Source: Hofstenia miamia (lineage: Eukaryota > Xenacoelomorpha > Acoela). From it: a stretch of DNA of 64,000 bases. The stretch covers positions 4,082,846-4,146,845 of the forward strand of contig SCFE01000004.1 of NCBI GenBank assembly GCA_004352715.1, given 5' to 3'. Position 1 is the stretch's first letter. Every line of letters begins with the position of its first letter. A program made the position numbers and the translations under genes. This document shows positions 23,700 through 35,209 of the stretch, one piece after another. The notes below the pieces were generated by a model, which saw only the letters and a list, made by a program, of their open reading frames with translations, was not told the origin of the DNA and searched no databases.

Positions 23700-24900
23700 T
23701 GATAACTTACCAATTACACTACTTTAAGCGTAGTTGAAGGTATTGATTCAGTTTTCCTATCAAGGAATAAGGCATAGCCTACACTACAATTTTATCTCTT
23801 AGGGAAACAATGTTAAAAATATAGTGTCAATGTATCTATATGTAAAATTTGATTTCCAATCGATTGGTCGTAGTTTCAAGTCGATCGGATCAATATTGAT
23901 TGAGATATTACCGTTTTTCTAAAATCTAGATATATGCTACGGCCTTCTGGGGCGTTAGAAAAAAATGTTAATATCTTAGTCAATATTAGTGCTATGGACT
24001 TGGGACTACTTTTATTCGATTGCAAATTAAAAAATACCTCTAGAAAAGTACTTATAAGTGGTCTAAGACATGGCCTACTGTGTTTGCGGTTGTGATTTTT
24101 TTATGAGTTAACCCAACTTTTTTACCCTGAATTTTAAAAAGTAATCGTAACTATCTCCGTCAATATTGGTGCTACGGACTTCGCAGTACTTTTATTAGCT
24201 TGCAAATTAATAACTACATCTAGAAAAGTACTTATAAGTGGTCTAAGACATGGCCTACTATGTTTGCGGTTGTGATTTTTTATGAGTTAACCCAACCTTT
24301 TTTACCTGAAATTTTAAAAAGTAATCGTAATTATCTCCGTCAATATTGGTGCTACGGACTTCGCAGTACTTTTATTAGCTTGCAAATTAAAAACTACATC
24401 TAGAAAAGTACTTATAAGTGGTCTAAGACATGGCCTACTGTGTTTGCGGTTGTGATTCTTTATGAGTTAACCCAACCTTTTTAACCTGAAATTTCAAAAA
24501 GTAATTGTAATTATCTCCGTAAATATTGGTGCTACGGTCTTCGCACCACTTTTATTCGATTCCAAATTAAAAACTACATCTAGAAAAGTACTTATAAGTG
24601 GTCTAAGACATGGCCTACCAAATTTTTATTTTTAATTTTCCATTAGCGTACCACTAACTTTTTAGTTGAATTTTTAAAATTTAATCGTTAATATCTCATT
24701 CAATAATGATGCTACGGACTTCGCAGTACTTTTAATCGATAGAAAATCAAAAATTACATATGAAAAAGTAGTTTTTAGCTGGTTTTACAATGTTGTACTA
24801 TGTTTTTTTAGTTTCTATTTTTTCAATTAGATATGCAATACCCTACCCTGGGGCATTAGAAAAAAATGCTTATTTCTCAATGAATTTTTATTGTATCGTT
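23700..24900. repeat. ~180-bp repeat family, cluster B
   Basis: Five consecutive units at a strict 180-bp spacing (GCTACGGACT at ~24171, 24351, 24531 and 24711) in plus orientation follow a piece in the opposite orientation (23760-23930) that contains TTTCCAATCGATTGG. The junction carries GGCCTTCTGGGGCGTTAG, the reverse complement of the cluster A junction at ~19045. The 23755-23900 piece matches 19925-20075 in the same orientation, so similar repeats bracket YR copy 2. Confidence 0.88.
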
Positions 24901-26790
24901 TTTAAACTTTGTAAATACTATTCTAATGCAATTATAAACATATCAACAAAAAATTAGATGCCTAACTACAAAACTCTTTGAAAAAATGCCTTACACACAA
25001 AAAGTTGGTTAGCGCTAGATCAACATTTTTAAAATTAAAAATTCACACCTCACAGCAATAGTACCTTCCTTAGATACATTAAAAAATAAATTTTCAGCAA
25101 AAAACAATGGTTCCTGACGCACAGGAAATGAAAATACCCTAAAAATCAGGAAAATCGTGATGCCATCTTGTCACGAAAATGTGAATTTTTTAGAAAAAAC
25201 CATTTTTCTCATTGAAAAAACTTTAGATGAGCCTAATATTTACTTTAGGTGTAATAAAAACCTTAGTTACACCATTTGATTAGGTTAAATTGCAAAAAAA
25301 AATTTAGATTTTTTTCTATAAAATTTTTTTTAAGCAAGGAAACACCCAAAACAATTCAAAAATCATAAATTATGATTCAAAATACACCTCCTGACAAAAT
25401 TGGGGCGAATTTAGATAAATATTGATGGAGAAATAAGGTTTCAAAAATGGTCATATGCAAAGGGTAGTGCATATCTAGGCCAGGTAGTGCATATCTAAAA
25501 TGGAAAAGGCTGGTAGTGCATATCAGATATGCACTACCCTTGGTCAGGTGGGGAGTTTGACCAGTGTTACCAAACATCTACTTTTTAGAATTCATACTGT
25601 ATAGTCATTTTGCAACATTTTTAGCTGATATTCATTATACATGCATTACATCTAGTGGGGCACTTGCCCACGAAGTTTCAAGAAGATACGTGTTAAATCA
25701 GGGAAATGGCCCAACCTTTCCCAGATGAAAATTTTAAACTTAAATTTGTCAATCGGTTGCTTGTATTTTTCTGAAATTTCGTACATAGGGTTATTTTTAG
25801 TGTAGAATTTATTGCTACAAATTTTAAAGTGCTACAGTTAAAACTTCAGGATATATCAAGTTTCTCTAAGTTATCAGGAAATTACCATATATCTTTTCCC
25901 TGATATCTCAGGAACTAAAAGTCTGATCATAAATTTTTTTAGATATTTGGATTCCGCGTAAAAATCTACATCAGAACAAATTATAAAATACTATAGCAAC
26001 ACCAAAAACTACCACAGTCAAAACATGAGTAAGGAAAACAATTTTTGTACTTAGTTTGGTTATACTGAATGATGTGGGAGTTCTTAAAATTCTGTACCAC
26101 CCCCTATTATTGATGTTTTTGAGTATTTTTGTTAAAGGTAGTTAGGCTGTATTGTAGAATCATCATCCAGGATGAGATGTGCATTAACTGAGATATATTT
26201 AGTAACAATGATTAGCAGATTCTCCAGAGCGGGGTAATGTCTAACTGATTGAACCTTTGTTGTCTCATGTACACGTTAATGTAGACCAAACTGCATTTGG
26301 ATCCACACAAGTATAAGTATAACAAGTAATCGATACTGTTTAGGTAACGAGATGAGAGAGACTCCAGTTCATGATGGGCCCACTGCCCAAAGCGGTATCT
26401 GATCACCAAGAAGCCATCCGCCATGCCAAGTATTCCAATTCCAGCAATTCAGCTCATTCTCACAAGGACTGATTCTATAATGTGTACCCTAACTACTTAA
26501 TGATAATAAATACCAAGCACAATTCGACTTAATATCTCATACTCAATACTGCGTAGTTTAATAACTTAGTTGAAACGCAAATATGCATAGATCCTGACCG
26601 ATGATACCATATATCTTATGTTTGGTAAAAAATTTTTGTGGGCTCAATTTTTGAGATATTACCTTGAAAATTTGCAAGACTATAGAAACTTAATTTTCCT
26701 ATAGATATTCAAAAGATGAAGTTGATTACTCTTGTCAGTCAAAAGAAATTACACCTCAAATTTCTAAATTTTTAAAAATGTAAAAAAACT
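24901..26790. other. non-coding region between two YR units, with a short hairpin cluster
   Basis: AT-rich, with no supported gene. At 25464-25550 GGTAGTGCATATCTA occurs twice, then once as a perfect inverted repeat (GTAGTGCATAT-CAG-ATATGCACTAC). Related wording, GGTACCATA(T/C)ATCT, occurs at ~31250-31320 after cluster D. The block at 25140-25200 (GATGCCATCTTGT) also recurs near 30963. Together they suggest this is the right-hand end of a repeated unit. Confidence 0.5.
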
Positions 26791-26799
26791 ATTTTTGTT

Positions 26800-26960
26800 T
26801 AGTTATTGAAGAATAAAAACATAGTAGGCCATGTGTGATACTACTTTAAAGGACTTTTCTAGATGTAAAATTAAATTTCCAATCGGTTGGAAGTGGCTAT
26901 TGACTGAGATATTAATGTTTAACTTAGTCAGGAATGAAAAATTTTTTTGAAAGTTTTTTT
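26800..26960. repeat. ~180-bp repeat family fragment (reverse orientation)
   Basis: It contains ACATAGTAGGCCATG, the reverse complement of the unit's CATGGCCTACTATGT, followed by TTTCCAATCGGTTGG and TATTGACTGAGATATTAATG. It lies left of YR copy 3, as cluster A lies left of copy 2. Confidence 0.75.
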
Positions 26961-27144
26961 CAAAATATTTTTGAAGTATTCAACAATATTGACAATAAAA
27001 ATCAATTACTTCCTTGGATAGCTTTTTCTAAGCTTAATTGGCTTATAGTTCAGCAGTATTTTTAAGCTGAATTTAATGCAGAAATGATGAGTTGCAGCAA
27101 TGAAGAATGAAATTACTTACAGAAAACTGTGATAAAGACAGCAA

Positions 27145-27305
27145 TGATAATTCAGGGATAACATTCAAAGCTTAAGACCATGCAGTGATTGGGTGTTTAG
27201 GCCAGAATCTATACTGAAAGACTAATGAATTAAGCAATGATCTTTCAGGAATAATATTCAAAGCTCAATGGTTCGCAGTGGAATGGCATTTTAGGCCAGA
27301 TATTA
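27145..27305. repeat. tandem ~98-bp repeat upstream of YR copy 3
   Basis: Two imperfect copies of a unit containing CAGG(G/A)ATAA(C/T)ATTCAAAGCT and TTTAGGCCAGA lie ~140 bp before the copy 3 start codon. The position and period resemble the 97-bp repeats upstream of copy 2, although the sequence is different apart from AGGGATAACA. Confidence 0.6.
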
Positions 27306-27447
27306 ATGTTGAAATGAAGGGAAACTGCGAGGAAGAAAGCTATTGATTTCAGACACTGTTAGGTTTTCTAATATCTTGCGCATTTTGCTTAGCAGCAATT
27401 GAAAGACTTTAAACATCAAATATTCATAATGTGCAAAATGTTTTAGA

Positions 27448-29401
27448 ATGGCAGCCGTTTCAAAAGATCTCTTTGATCTAATGGTTGAACTCACTGGTGA
27501 TGTTACACACAAATTGTTTGCAAATCAGTGACTATCAACAAAACCAATCATAAGGCAAATCATGCTGCTGAATGGGAAGTTGTTGTTCAAGGTAAAATGT
27601 TAGCTATTTTAAATTCTATTTGAATTTAGACAACTTGTCAAAGAATTATGGAAAACAACACTGAAGAGTGCAATCTCTCAGTTGAAATAGCAACAGTACT
27701 CAGTAATTGTTAGCGAACTGAATTAACTGAAAAATATGGTGAAGGAGATACTAGGCTAAAGCAAAGGCTTGCTGACTTAAATTCCCATGTAATTAATGCC
27801 ATCTTGCATATTTATTCAGCCAAAGGAGTGCATTGATGCACTTCACATTCAGCCAAGGGAATACTATATAAATTCTAAATGTTAATTATTTAAATTAATT
27901 TCCTCAGAAAATTTCACGTCATTTGATATCGAATTTCCTTTTTCTGTGTTAGTGCTCAATCACAAACATGAAAGGAATTGGGAGCAGACAACACTTAGTA
28001 ATTATATGGGTGTACTTAAGAAATTTCTTAATTACTCAGTAGGACGAAGCAGTGGTGATTGGCCATTAAAGACTTTGCACGTTACAAGAGATGCAATGCA
28101 GAGAATTGCTAGATCACAGAAGGTCTCTACTCACTTAGTAAGAGATTTACAGGCAAGCTGTAAAGATGCAATAAAGGCTGTCTATGAGGTAATATTTTGA
28201 TATGAATATGCAATTCATGTTAATTTAGAGAACTGAAGAGTTTATTTTCTCAAAGCCAGAACCGGACAGCTTCTACAGAAAAGCATTTACGTGCTACGTA
28301 ATTGCACAGAACGGTTGCAGGCCAGCAACTATAAAGAATCTGACAATTGCTATGTGGAGAACGTATGTTGAATATGTGATATTTATTATCCATTTATTCA
28401 AAATAGATTTGTCAGCCAAAGGAATCTTTATTTGTAATGTGAATATTTAGAAGAGAGCATTGGAAGTTTGAAAAGAAGGAGCAATTTGTTACAGTGTTGG
28501 TACTCCCTCCTGAAGTTTACTCAAACTTCATAAGCAAGGAGGGAGTTTCAATCAAGTAGTTTATGAAAGATTTAAAGAAGCTGCCAAATTTCAACTTCCA
28601 AGCACAATATCGGTATAATCTCAGTGAAAGGATCAATTCACAATGCAATTTTTAATGCATTTATAAACCTAAATGGTGAGGACCAGCTCATAGGAATGGC
28701 GTGCACAACAGCAAGTCTAGATCATGGAAGAACTGCGAAATATTTCCACGATGTTATGTCAAGATTTAATATTCCAGATATACATTTTAAATGATAAGCG
28801 CTAAATATTCAGCCAAAGGATCTATTATTCATAAATGAATTCATCAGCCAAAGGAATTAATATTTATGAATGCATATTTAGGACGATTGAACTCTACCCT
28901 TGTTAGGAAAGAGTTAGAAACCTTTTCAATCGGACAGGAGAAGTCACTGCAGGATGCAGTTCACTGTAGCCTTGAGCACAGTAGGTCAACGGCACGCAAG
29001 TTTTACCAAAAACGGGATTTGATAATGACAGCAATGTTGCTGAAGAATTCTTTCAAAAAGAGTTAATAGATGAGCCTATGACATCAAGGCAACCAATCCT
29101 TGAATATGCCAGTCCCCAGCAGGAAACTGCTGATATAAATGATGTAACCTACAAAAAGGTTGTAGAAGAAGATGACATGCTTAGAGATGCTGTTGAAGAA
29201 GCCTTCTACCACATTAATAAAGGCACTTCTTTAAAGAAGCATTTTAATGACTTCTACATACATTTTAGGAAAGAGTTAAAGTACAATCTTCCTATCAGCA
29301 GGCAAGATATTGCCAAATTTTGTAGATTGAAATGCATTGGCAGTGAAGAAGGCGAAAGGCTTCGCAAAATTAAAAGGGCTTTTAGCAAAAATTATTATTA
29401 G
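27448..29401 (+). pseudogene. tyrosine-recombinase (Crypton-like) transposon gene, copy 3, broken
   Basis: The start context (ATGTTTTAGA-ATG) and N-terminus (KDLFDLM) resemble copy 2. Most of the N-terminal half is deleted. Then NHAAEWEVVVQ, KYGEGDTRLKQRLADL, the 27946-28188 exon, and the Arg-box exon (AQNGCRPATIKNLTIAMWR, 28310-28366) follow in order. The terminal exon has LNSTLVRKELE and LEHSRSTARKFYQKRD (Arg, His, Tyr retained), and 29078-29401 has the basic C-terminal module (ISRQDIAKFCR). Introns of ~40 nt persist (e.g. GAG|GTAATATT...TTTAG), and others have grown by gaining TCAGCCAAAGGAAT sequence. A TAG near 28556 and frameshifts near 28615 and 29023 inactivate it. It is closer to copy 1 than to copy 2. 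Confidence 0.85.
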
Positions 29402-29419
29402 CATTTGTAAATATATCCC

Positions 29420-29640
29420 TTGTAAATATAATCCATAATCAAATGTTTTTAATTAGCCAAGGGGATGTTTGTCAGCCAAAGGAATTTTTGCTTGCTAAAT
29501 ACTGAATGCAGTTGAAATGAATGTTTGTCAGTAAAATGAATGAGTGTTTTTCAGCCAAAGCATTGATTTAATGCAGTGTGATTGAAATGTGAATGTATGT
29601 TCTTGTATCTATTTAGTGATTCATAGTGTTAAATAGAATC
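29420..29640 (+). repeat. 3' region of YR copy 3 with TCAGCCAAAG motifs
   Basis: TCAGCCAAAGGAAT at 29472, a TAGCCAAGGGGAT variant at ~29455 and TCAGCCAAAG at 29551 are interspersed with CTGAATGCAGT and TGAATGTATGTTCTTGTA. These also occur after copy 2, so this is a shared element 3' end. Confidence 0.7.
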
Positions 29641-29939
29641 TCATTGAATCATTGCTGTTATCAATTAGTGTAAAATGTGACAGATAACCACTAAAATAGA
29701 TGTTGCTGTTTAGGCTATTGAACTGCGCGCTATAGAGAGCATGTGGTTGAACTTTCTGCCTTATAGTTAGATAGTGCAGAAATAGGTTTCTCTGCAATTC
29801 ATTGCCAGTGAAACTTGCAAACTGATTAACGTCACTTAACTAGATGAAACTGTAGGCTACTGAGTAGCCAAGGAAGCATTCTAGTACAATGTTTTTTAAC
29901 TTTGCAATGGGAAACTAACTTTTCTTAGAGAAGATGCAA

Positions 29940-30253
29940 GAAAGGATGTAAAATTTAATTTCCAATCGTTGGAAGTGATTTGAAGTCGATAGGATCAATA
30001 TTGACTGAGATATTAATGTTTAAAGTTAGTCGGGAATTAAAAATTCTAGTCGCATTTTCACGAGTCGTAAAGGGAAATTACAGCACTCTAACCGCGATCG
30101 AAAACAGTCTACACTACAATTTTATCTCTTTGGGAAACAAAGTTATATTAAAAAGGTTGATTGATCTAGTGTAAAATTTAATTTCCGATCATTGGAAGTA
30201 GTGCGAAGTCAATCAGGCCAATGTTGACCAAGATATTCATGATCATTCCCTTT

Positions 30254-30296
<43 letters not shown>

Positions 30297-30572
30297 ATAA
30301 ATTTATATGTATTTATATAAATATATATATANNNNNNNNNNNNNNNNNNNNNNNNNNNNNNNNNNNNNNNNNNNNNNNNNNNNNNNNNNNNNNNNNNNNN
30401 NNNNNNNNNNNNNNNNNNNNNNNNNNNNNNNNNNNNNNNNNNNNNNNNNNNNNNNNNNNNNNNNNNNNNNNNNNNNNNNNNNNNNNNNNNNNNNNNNNNN
30501 NNNNNNNNNNNNNNNNNNNNNNNNNNNNNNNNNNNNNNNNNNNNNNNNNNNNNNNNNNNNNNNNNNNNNNNN

Positions 30573-30609
<37 letters not shown>

Positions 30610-30950
30610 TTTAAGAAATAATCGTTTATATCTGTTAATATTGATGCTATGGACTTCGGACTACTTTTATTCGATTGCAAATTAAAAACTACATCTAGAA
30701 AAGTATTTTAAAGTAGTCTCAGACTTGGCATACTATGTTTCCGAAAATGATTTCCAATAGGTCAACACAGATTTTTAAAGTGAAATTTTAGAAATTACTC
30801 GTTAATATCTAAGCGAATAATTGTGCTATAGACTTTGCACCTAGTTTATTCGATTGCAAATTAAAAAATACGTCTAAAAATCTCCTTTAAATCTATCTCA
30901 GACATGGCCTACTATGTTTTTTAATTGGTTTTCTAATTTTTACTGTAAAA
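29940..30950. repeat. ~180-bp repeat family, cluster D, with an internal (TA)n and gap
   Basis: The left part (29940-30245) is in reverse orientation (TTTCCAATCGTTGG, CAATATTGACTGAGATATTAATG). The right part (30635-30940) is in forward orientation (ATTGATGCTATGGACTTCGG, then a second unit ~180 bp later). Between them lie (TA)n and the N run 30332-30572. This mirrors the inverted layout of clusters A and B. Confidence 0.8.
30332..30572. other. assembly gap (241 Ns) in a TA tract
   Basis: The gap has (TA)n on both sides, so it is a microsatellite-associated break. Confidence 0.95.
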
Positions 30951-31982
30951 TTACAAAATCGCCGATGCCATCTTGTGTAGAATAAAAGAATTTTTTGAAA
31001 AAACAAACTCCTAATATATCTATTTTTAAACAGATTTTTATCTTAGGACATATAATAAAATTAAATACGTTAACTGCAGCACAAATATCAGGCAAAAAAT
31101 TCCAAAAAAATTTTTAGGTTTACCATCAAAAACATTATTTTGTGTGCAAGATATCAAAAAAGGAGGCCACAATGTGAAAGAGCAGCAAAACCTGTTCTAA
31201 TAGGCTGAATTTCATTTATTTAAAATAAAAAAATTAAAATAGTAATTCAATGTGTACCATATATCTGAGCCGGTACCATACATCTAAAAAAATTTAGGGC
31301 CAGTACCGTATATCTGATATTTGGTGACAAAGGGTGCAGGGTTCAAGAAATTTGTTAAGTTTACCAATATGGAGAAATTTCACTACGAATTAGAAATTAA
31401 TAACGAGTGATCGTCAAAAATGTTAATATTCAACAGATAAGAATGCACAATTTGGATTAAGACCTCCTGAACTATTAATAGTCAATAATCCAAAATTGTA
31501 CTTCACCTGGTTTACTCTTTAGCAATTAAAATCCAAAAAATTAAATGGTTTACTGATTTCACCTCATGAATTATATCACCATAATGAATATATTCAGAGT
31601 AAATGAATAGATGCTGAAGGTGGCGAAATTTTGCTAAGACAGGAAGCAAATTCATGTTTCCAAAATTTCATTAACTGTTTAAAAAATAGTAATTGCAAAG
31701 AAAATGCTCGATTCATTTTGTCAAATTTGTTGTATTACAAATATATTTACTAGATACATAGCAATTATTAGCTTGGCTATACCTGTTTTTACCAATGTTA
31801 GTACCAAACAACGCAACACGCTTTCTCGTTCATATTTTATTATCAATGATCAATACATCACTGAACTGGATATTTTTCAAGATGTTTCAATGTCATTAGC
31901 ATTTAATAAATGAACAGTGCATATAATTTATTACGGCGATACATTCTAGATCAGCTACTTTATATTCCAGGAGGTACAAAGC
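30951..31982. other. AT-rich non-coding
   Basis: No supported gene. It contains the GGTACCATA(T/C)ATCT cluster near 31250-31320 that resembles the hairpin cluster at 25464-25550, and otherwise nothing recognisable. Confidence 0.45.
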
Positions 31983-31990
31983 AATTCGAT

Positions 31991-32674
31991 CAAAGATTGA
32001 AGTGGGGCAGGGCGGAGCAGTTCGGGCGGGTATAGGGAAGGATTCTTCCTGAGTGGGTACCCATGGGGCAAAAACATCTTGGGTTGAGAAAACTGAACCA
32101 AAAATTGCCAATTTTTGAGATTATAAAAGTAATTTTCTTAAATCAAAGTTGTCTGCTTGATAAAATTTTTCGTATTTTGAAAAATCACTTACCATGCATT
32201 TCTAAACCTTGGTAAAATTTGAGTTTACTCAAAAATACCAAGAATATCTATTTTTTCCTGATTTGTCATCAATAGGTTTTGCAATCGCACTGGAAGTTAT
32301 GCAATTAAACTTGCATAAATATATTGCATAAAATATCTGTTATTACTAATGTTTTTAATATGTATTGTCATCAAGTTTGTTATTAAATTCCTATTGATAG
32401 TAATAATAAAGATGGATTTTCAAAAAATAATTATGTATCTTCTAGGCAGTAAGGATTCAAAATATTCGGCAGTTGCGGTGTGGTGTAGTGCTATGAAAAT
32501 CCCAATAGAAAAAGTATGGGTAATAATATATCGCAAGTAGTTTAGGGAGAATATATTGTTGGGCGAGGCACTTTCAGGAGGGAGAAAATAAGACGTGGGG
32601 CACTATGGGGCAGATAATAGCAGGTGGAAATGGGGCAGGGCAGTTCACAAAAATCTGCCCCACTTCCATCTCTG
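31991..32674. mobile_element. 684-bp non-autonomous hAT-like element (MITE)
   Basis: The left end CAAAGATTGAAGTGGGGCAG and the inverted right end CAGAGATGGAAGTGGGGCAG form a 20-bp imperfect TIR (3 mismatches). The flanking octamers AATTCGAT (31983-31990) and AGTTCGAC (32675-32682) agree at 6 of 8 positions, as expected for an old 8-bp hAT target duplication. There is no coding capacity inside. G-rich GGGGCAG words recur near both ends. Confidence 0.65.
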
Positions 32675-32871
32675 AGTTCGACAAACATGTAAAAAATGCT
32701 TATTCTATTTTTGGAGCGCTATAATTGACAATGAAGAAACCTACAATGAAACACCATTCGTTCTCTTGAAGAATCAGCCAATCATAAATTACATACTGTT
32801 TTGCATAATACGCGTGAAACTTTGTTCCTTCTAAATACGATATTTTAGATTTTCCTATAAAAAATGCGATA

Positions 32872-33162
32872 ATGCCAGACTTGGTACACACTTGGATTCC
32901 ACATATTACGCAAATACCAAATCAAACATATGATTCATTGATGGAACAAACACAAGCATTACGCTTATTAGGAGCAATAAATAATTTCAAGTCGGCTACT
33001 TCATTTGTTCAAGGAACTTTATTATGTGGTGCTCCAGGAACTTGTAAAACGCATGTTCTTAAAAATGCTATAGACTATTGTGTTACTCAGGGTTTAAATG
33101 TTGTTTTTACTTGTATTTCAAGTAAAAGAGCCATTTACACATGCCTTTTCCTCTACCAGTAG
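32872..33162 (+). pseudogene. P-loop helicase-like fragment
   Basis: A 96-codon ORF carries a degenerate Walker A, LLCGAPGTCKTHVLKN (the GKT Gly is Cys), followed by QGLNVVFTCISSKRA, as in superfamily 1 helicases. Just beyond, another frame reads PFPLPVVKIK, suggesting a frameshift and continued homology. The motif arrangement is closest to Pif1/Helitron-type helicases, but the remaining helicase motifs are not visible. It is a non-functional remnant of a mobile element or virus-like element. Confidence 0.5.
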
Positions 33163-33599
33163 TTAAAATAAAAATGATCAGTTGGATATTACTGTAATTT
33201 TGCAGCAGTAGAAGAAAGCCAGGCAATATATTTGAAACGTGGGTATATTACTTAGCTAGAGCAATTACTGACGACAGGATCTCTTATTCAGTACGTACAC
33301 TTGATTCATAATTTAATTATATTAATAGTTACTTTGCTATAATTAAATGATTAAATGTTTTATATGTATCTAAATATATTTAAGCAAATAAATGTGATAA
33401 TTCGGTACTTTTGTGTTGGGATTATGTTTTGGGTTAGCATTGGTTTAGGGTTAGGGATATGGTTATTATTGTGTTGATAAATTAGCATATGAAGATCATT
33501 TTAATTAAAATTGCTGGAGATGGTGCTAAGTTTAGCACAACATCTTTTTTGTGCAATTGGTGTTATCGTTTTTTATTGATGCCAACGATTCTTCGGCTT

Positions 33600-34290
33600 C
33601 CCCAGTAAATTGCACAACGATAGGTCTGATGAAGGGAAAAGAATCATACAATGACATAAGCAATGATCAGTGAACGCCAAATTGTTGTCAATGATGTTTC
33701 CTATAGTCTAAACTTTATACTGTCCGGAGACATGAAACTTATTTTAACAGTCATGGGCATGAAATCAGCTACATGCCAGTACTCATGTATTTGGTGTAAA
33801 ATTGACAAAACTATAGATTTAATACTAGTTTCGCATTTGATTATTATGAAGCGCCCAAACATGATGAGAAAATGCTGTGATCCACCTTGTGCATTCTGCG
33901 AAGAAAATGAACCACTGATTAAGATTGAACCAGTAAACATAGTTTTAAATGCACTTCATCTTTTTTTGAGAATAACTGATTCTTTAATTAATCCACTTCT
34001 GATATATTTAGCCCATTTAGATAGATGCGATGCCAAGTTAGGATTAAAAAAGGTTCATCTGTAATATTTTTTTGCTGCAATTAATAGTCTTGATATCAAG
34101 TTCGAGATTTTACATTGTTATAATACTAAAACAGTTGCAATTTTATTAAACTACAATTTTTCTAACTAAGTGTTCTGATGCAGCAACTCTATTTTCAAAG
34201 GCAACGGAATTTGTAGAGTCATTTGTCAAGTCATGCAAAGCATTACCAGGTTGCAAAATTTTTAATTTAAGCGGGGTATTTATCTCTTTT
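33600..34290 (+). pseudogene. remnant of an uncharacterised transposon-associated protein family (SGDxK...CIWCK / LHLFLR)
   Basis: The open frame at 33663-34064 contains FILSGDMKLILTVMGMKSA, then CQYSCIWCK with a CX2C pair, and PVNIVLNALHLFLRITDSL. After the stop, further frames continue the resemblance (DIKFEILHCYN, and from ~34170 ATLFSKATEFVESF). I recall this combination (GDxK, CxWCK, LHLFLR) from a large family of uncharacterised multi-copy proteins in cnidarians, sponges and other invertebrates that behave like transposon genes. No transposase catalytic triad can be assigned. Several stops and frameshifts indicate decay. Confidence 0.5.
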
Positions 34291-34876
34291 CTATTAAATT
34301 TAGATAAGAAACTTAACGAAATGCGAATTTGATCAATTTCATTGGTTGTCAAGTCCATATAGATAATAACTTTGTTTTTTGTTTTAATTTTTTCTATAAC
34401 TTAAATTTAGTTGTGATTTTAGCTTAGATAAAAAAAATTTTACACTTCAAATGCTATTTTTAAAAAATCTGCTAATAACGCAAAATTTACGTATTTCGGA
34501 ATCAAAAGTGACGCCCTACATGCACTGTTTGATGTATCATGTACCGAGTTGTAGCTCCGCTGGGTTGGTGTTAGTTTAATACACAATAGTTTGTTCAAAG
34601 TCTTTTTTAGATACCGGTACATAAAACTTTTGATTTTGAATGTCTTTATAAAATTTGTAGTGGTTGTTACTTCTAAGGTTTTCTAAGGTTCAATGAGTTC
34701 AAATATGATAACAAAACGTAGATATTGAAGTTTTAATTGTTCACAATTACGAATTAATAATGAAATTTTCTTGGAATATGATCTTTACTGAAATTTGTCA
34801 GGATTTTTTTCACTTTATCAATCTCTTTGTGAAAAAAATTAGTGTGAATATTTAACCATTATAAATAATTAATGTT

Positions 34877-34917
<41 letters not shown>

Positions 34918-34924
34918 CATATAA

Positions 34925-34974
<50 letters not shown>

Positions 34975-35209
34975 AAATAATTATAAACTTTAATAAATTT
35001 TTTCTTAGATATAGCCTGAATTTGTTATTCCTGAGCTATAGAAAGGCAAATTTATGTCCTTTTAATATTAGCAGATTATCAAATTACTGTAGACACATTT
35101 TTGACATTTTCTGTAGTCCAATCATAATACATTTCTTGTGGTCCAATCATAATATAGAATAGGAAGCAATTTATATACCTGCATAATTTATCTAATATAT
35201 CATTTCATA
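34291..35209. other. non-coding with two long (TA)n tracts
   Basis: TA tracts at ~34877-34912 and 34935-34973. There is otherwise AT-rich sequence with no supported gene. Confidence 0.6.

Noticed and set aside
26212-26424. 70-codon minus-strand ORF MADGFLVIRYRFGQ...
   Set aside because: No recognisable domain and no supporting splice structure; left unannotated.
33440-33465. TTAGGGTTAGGG resembling telomere repeat
   Set aside because: Only about two perfect units inside ordinary sequence, too short to call an interstitial telomeric tract.
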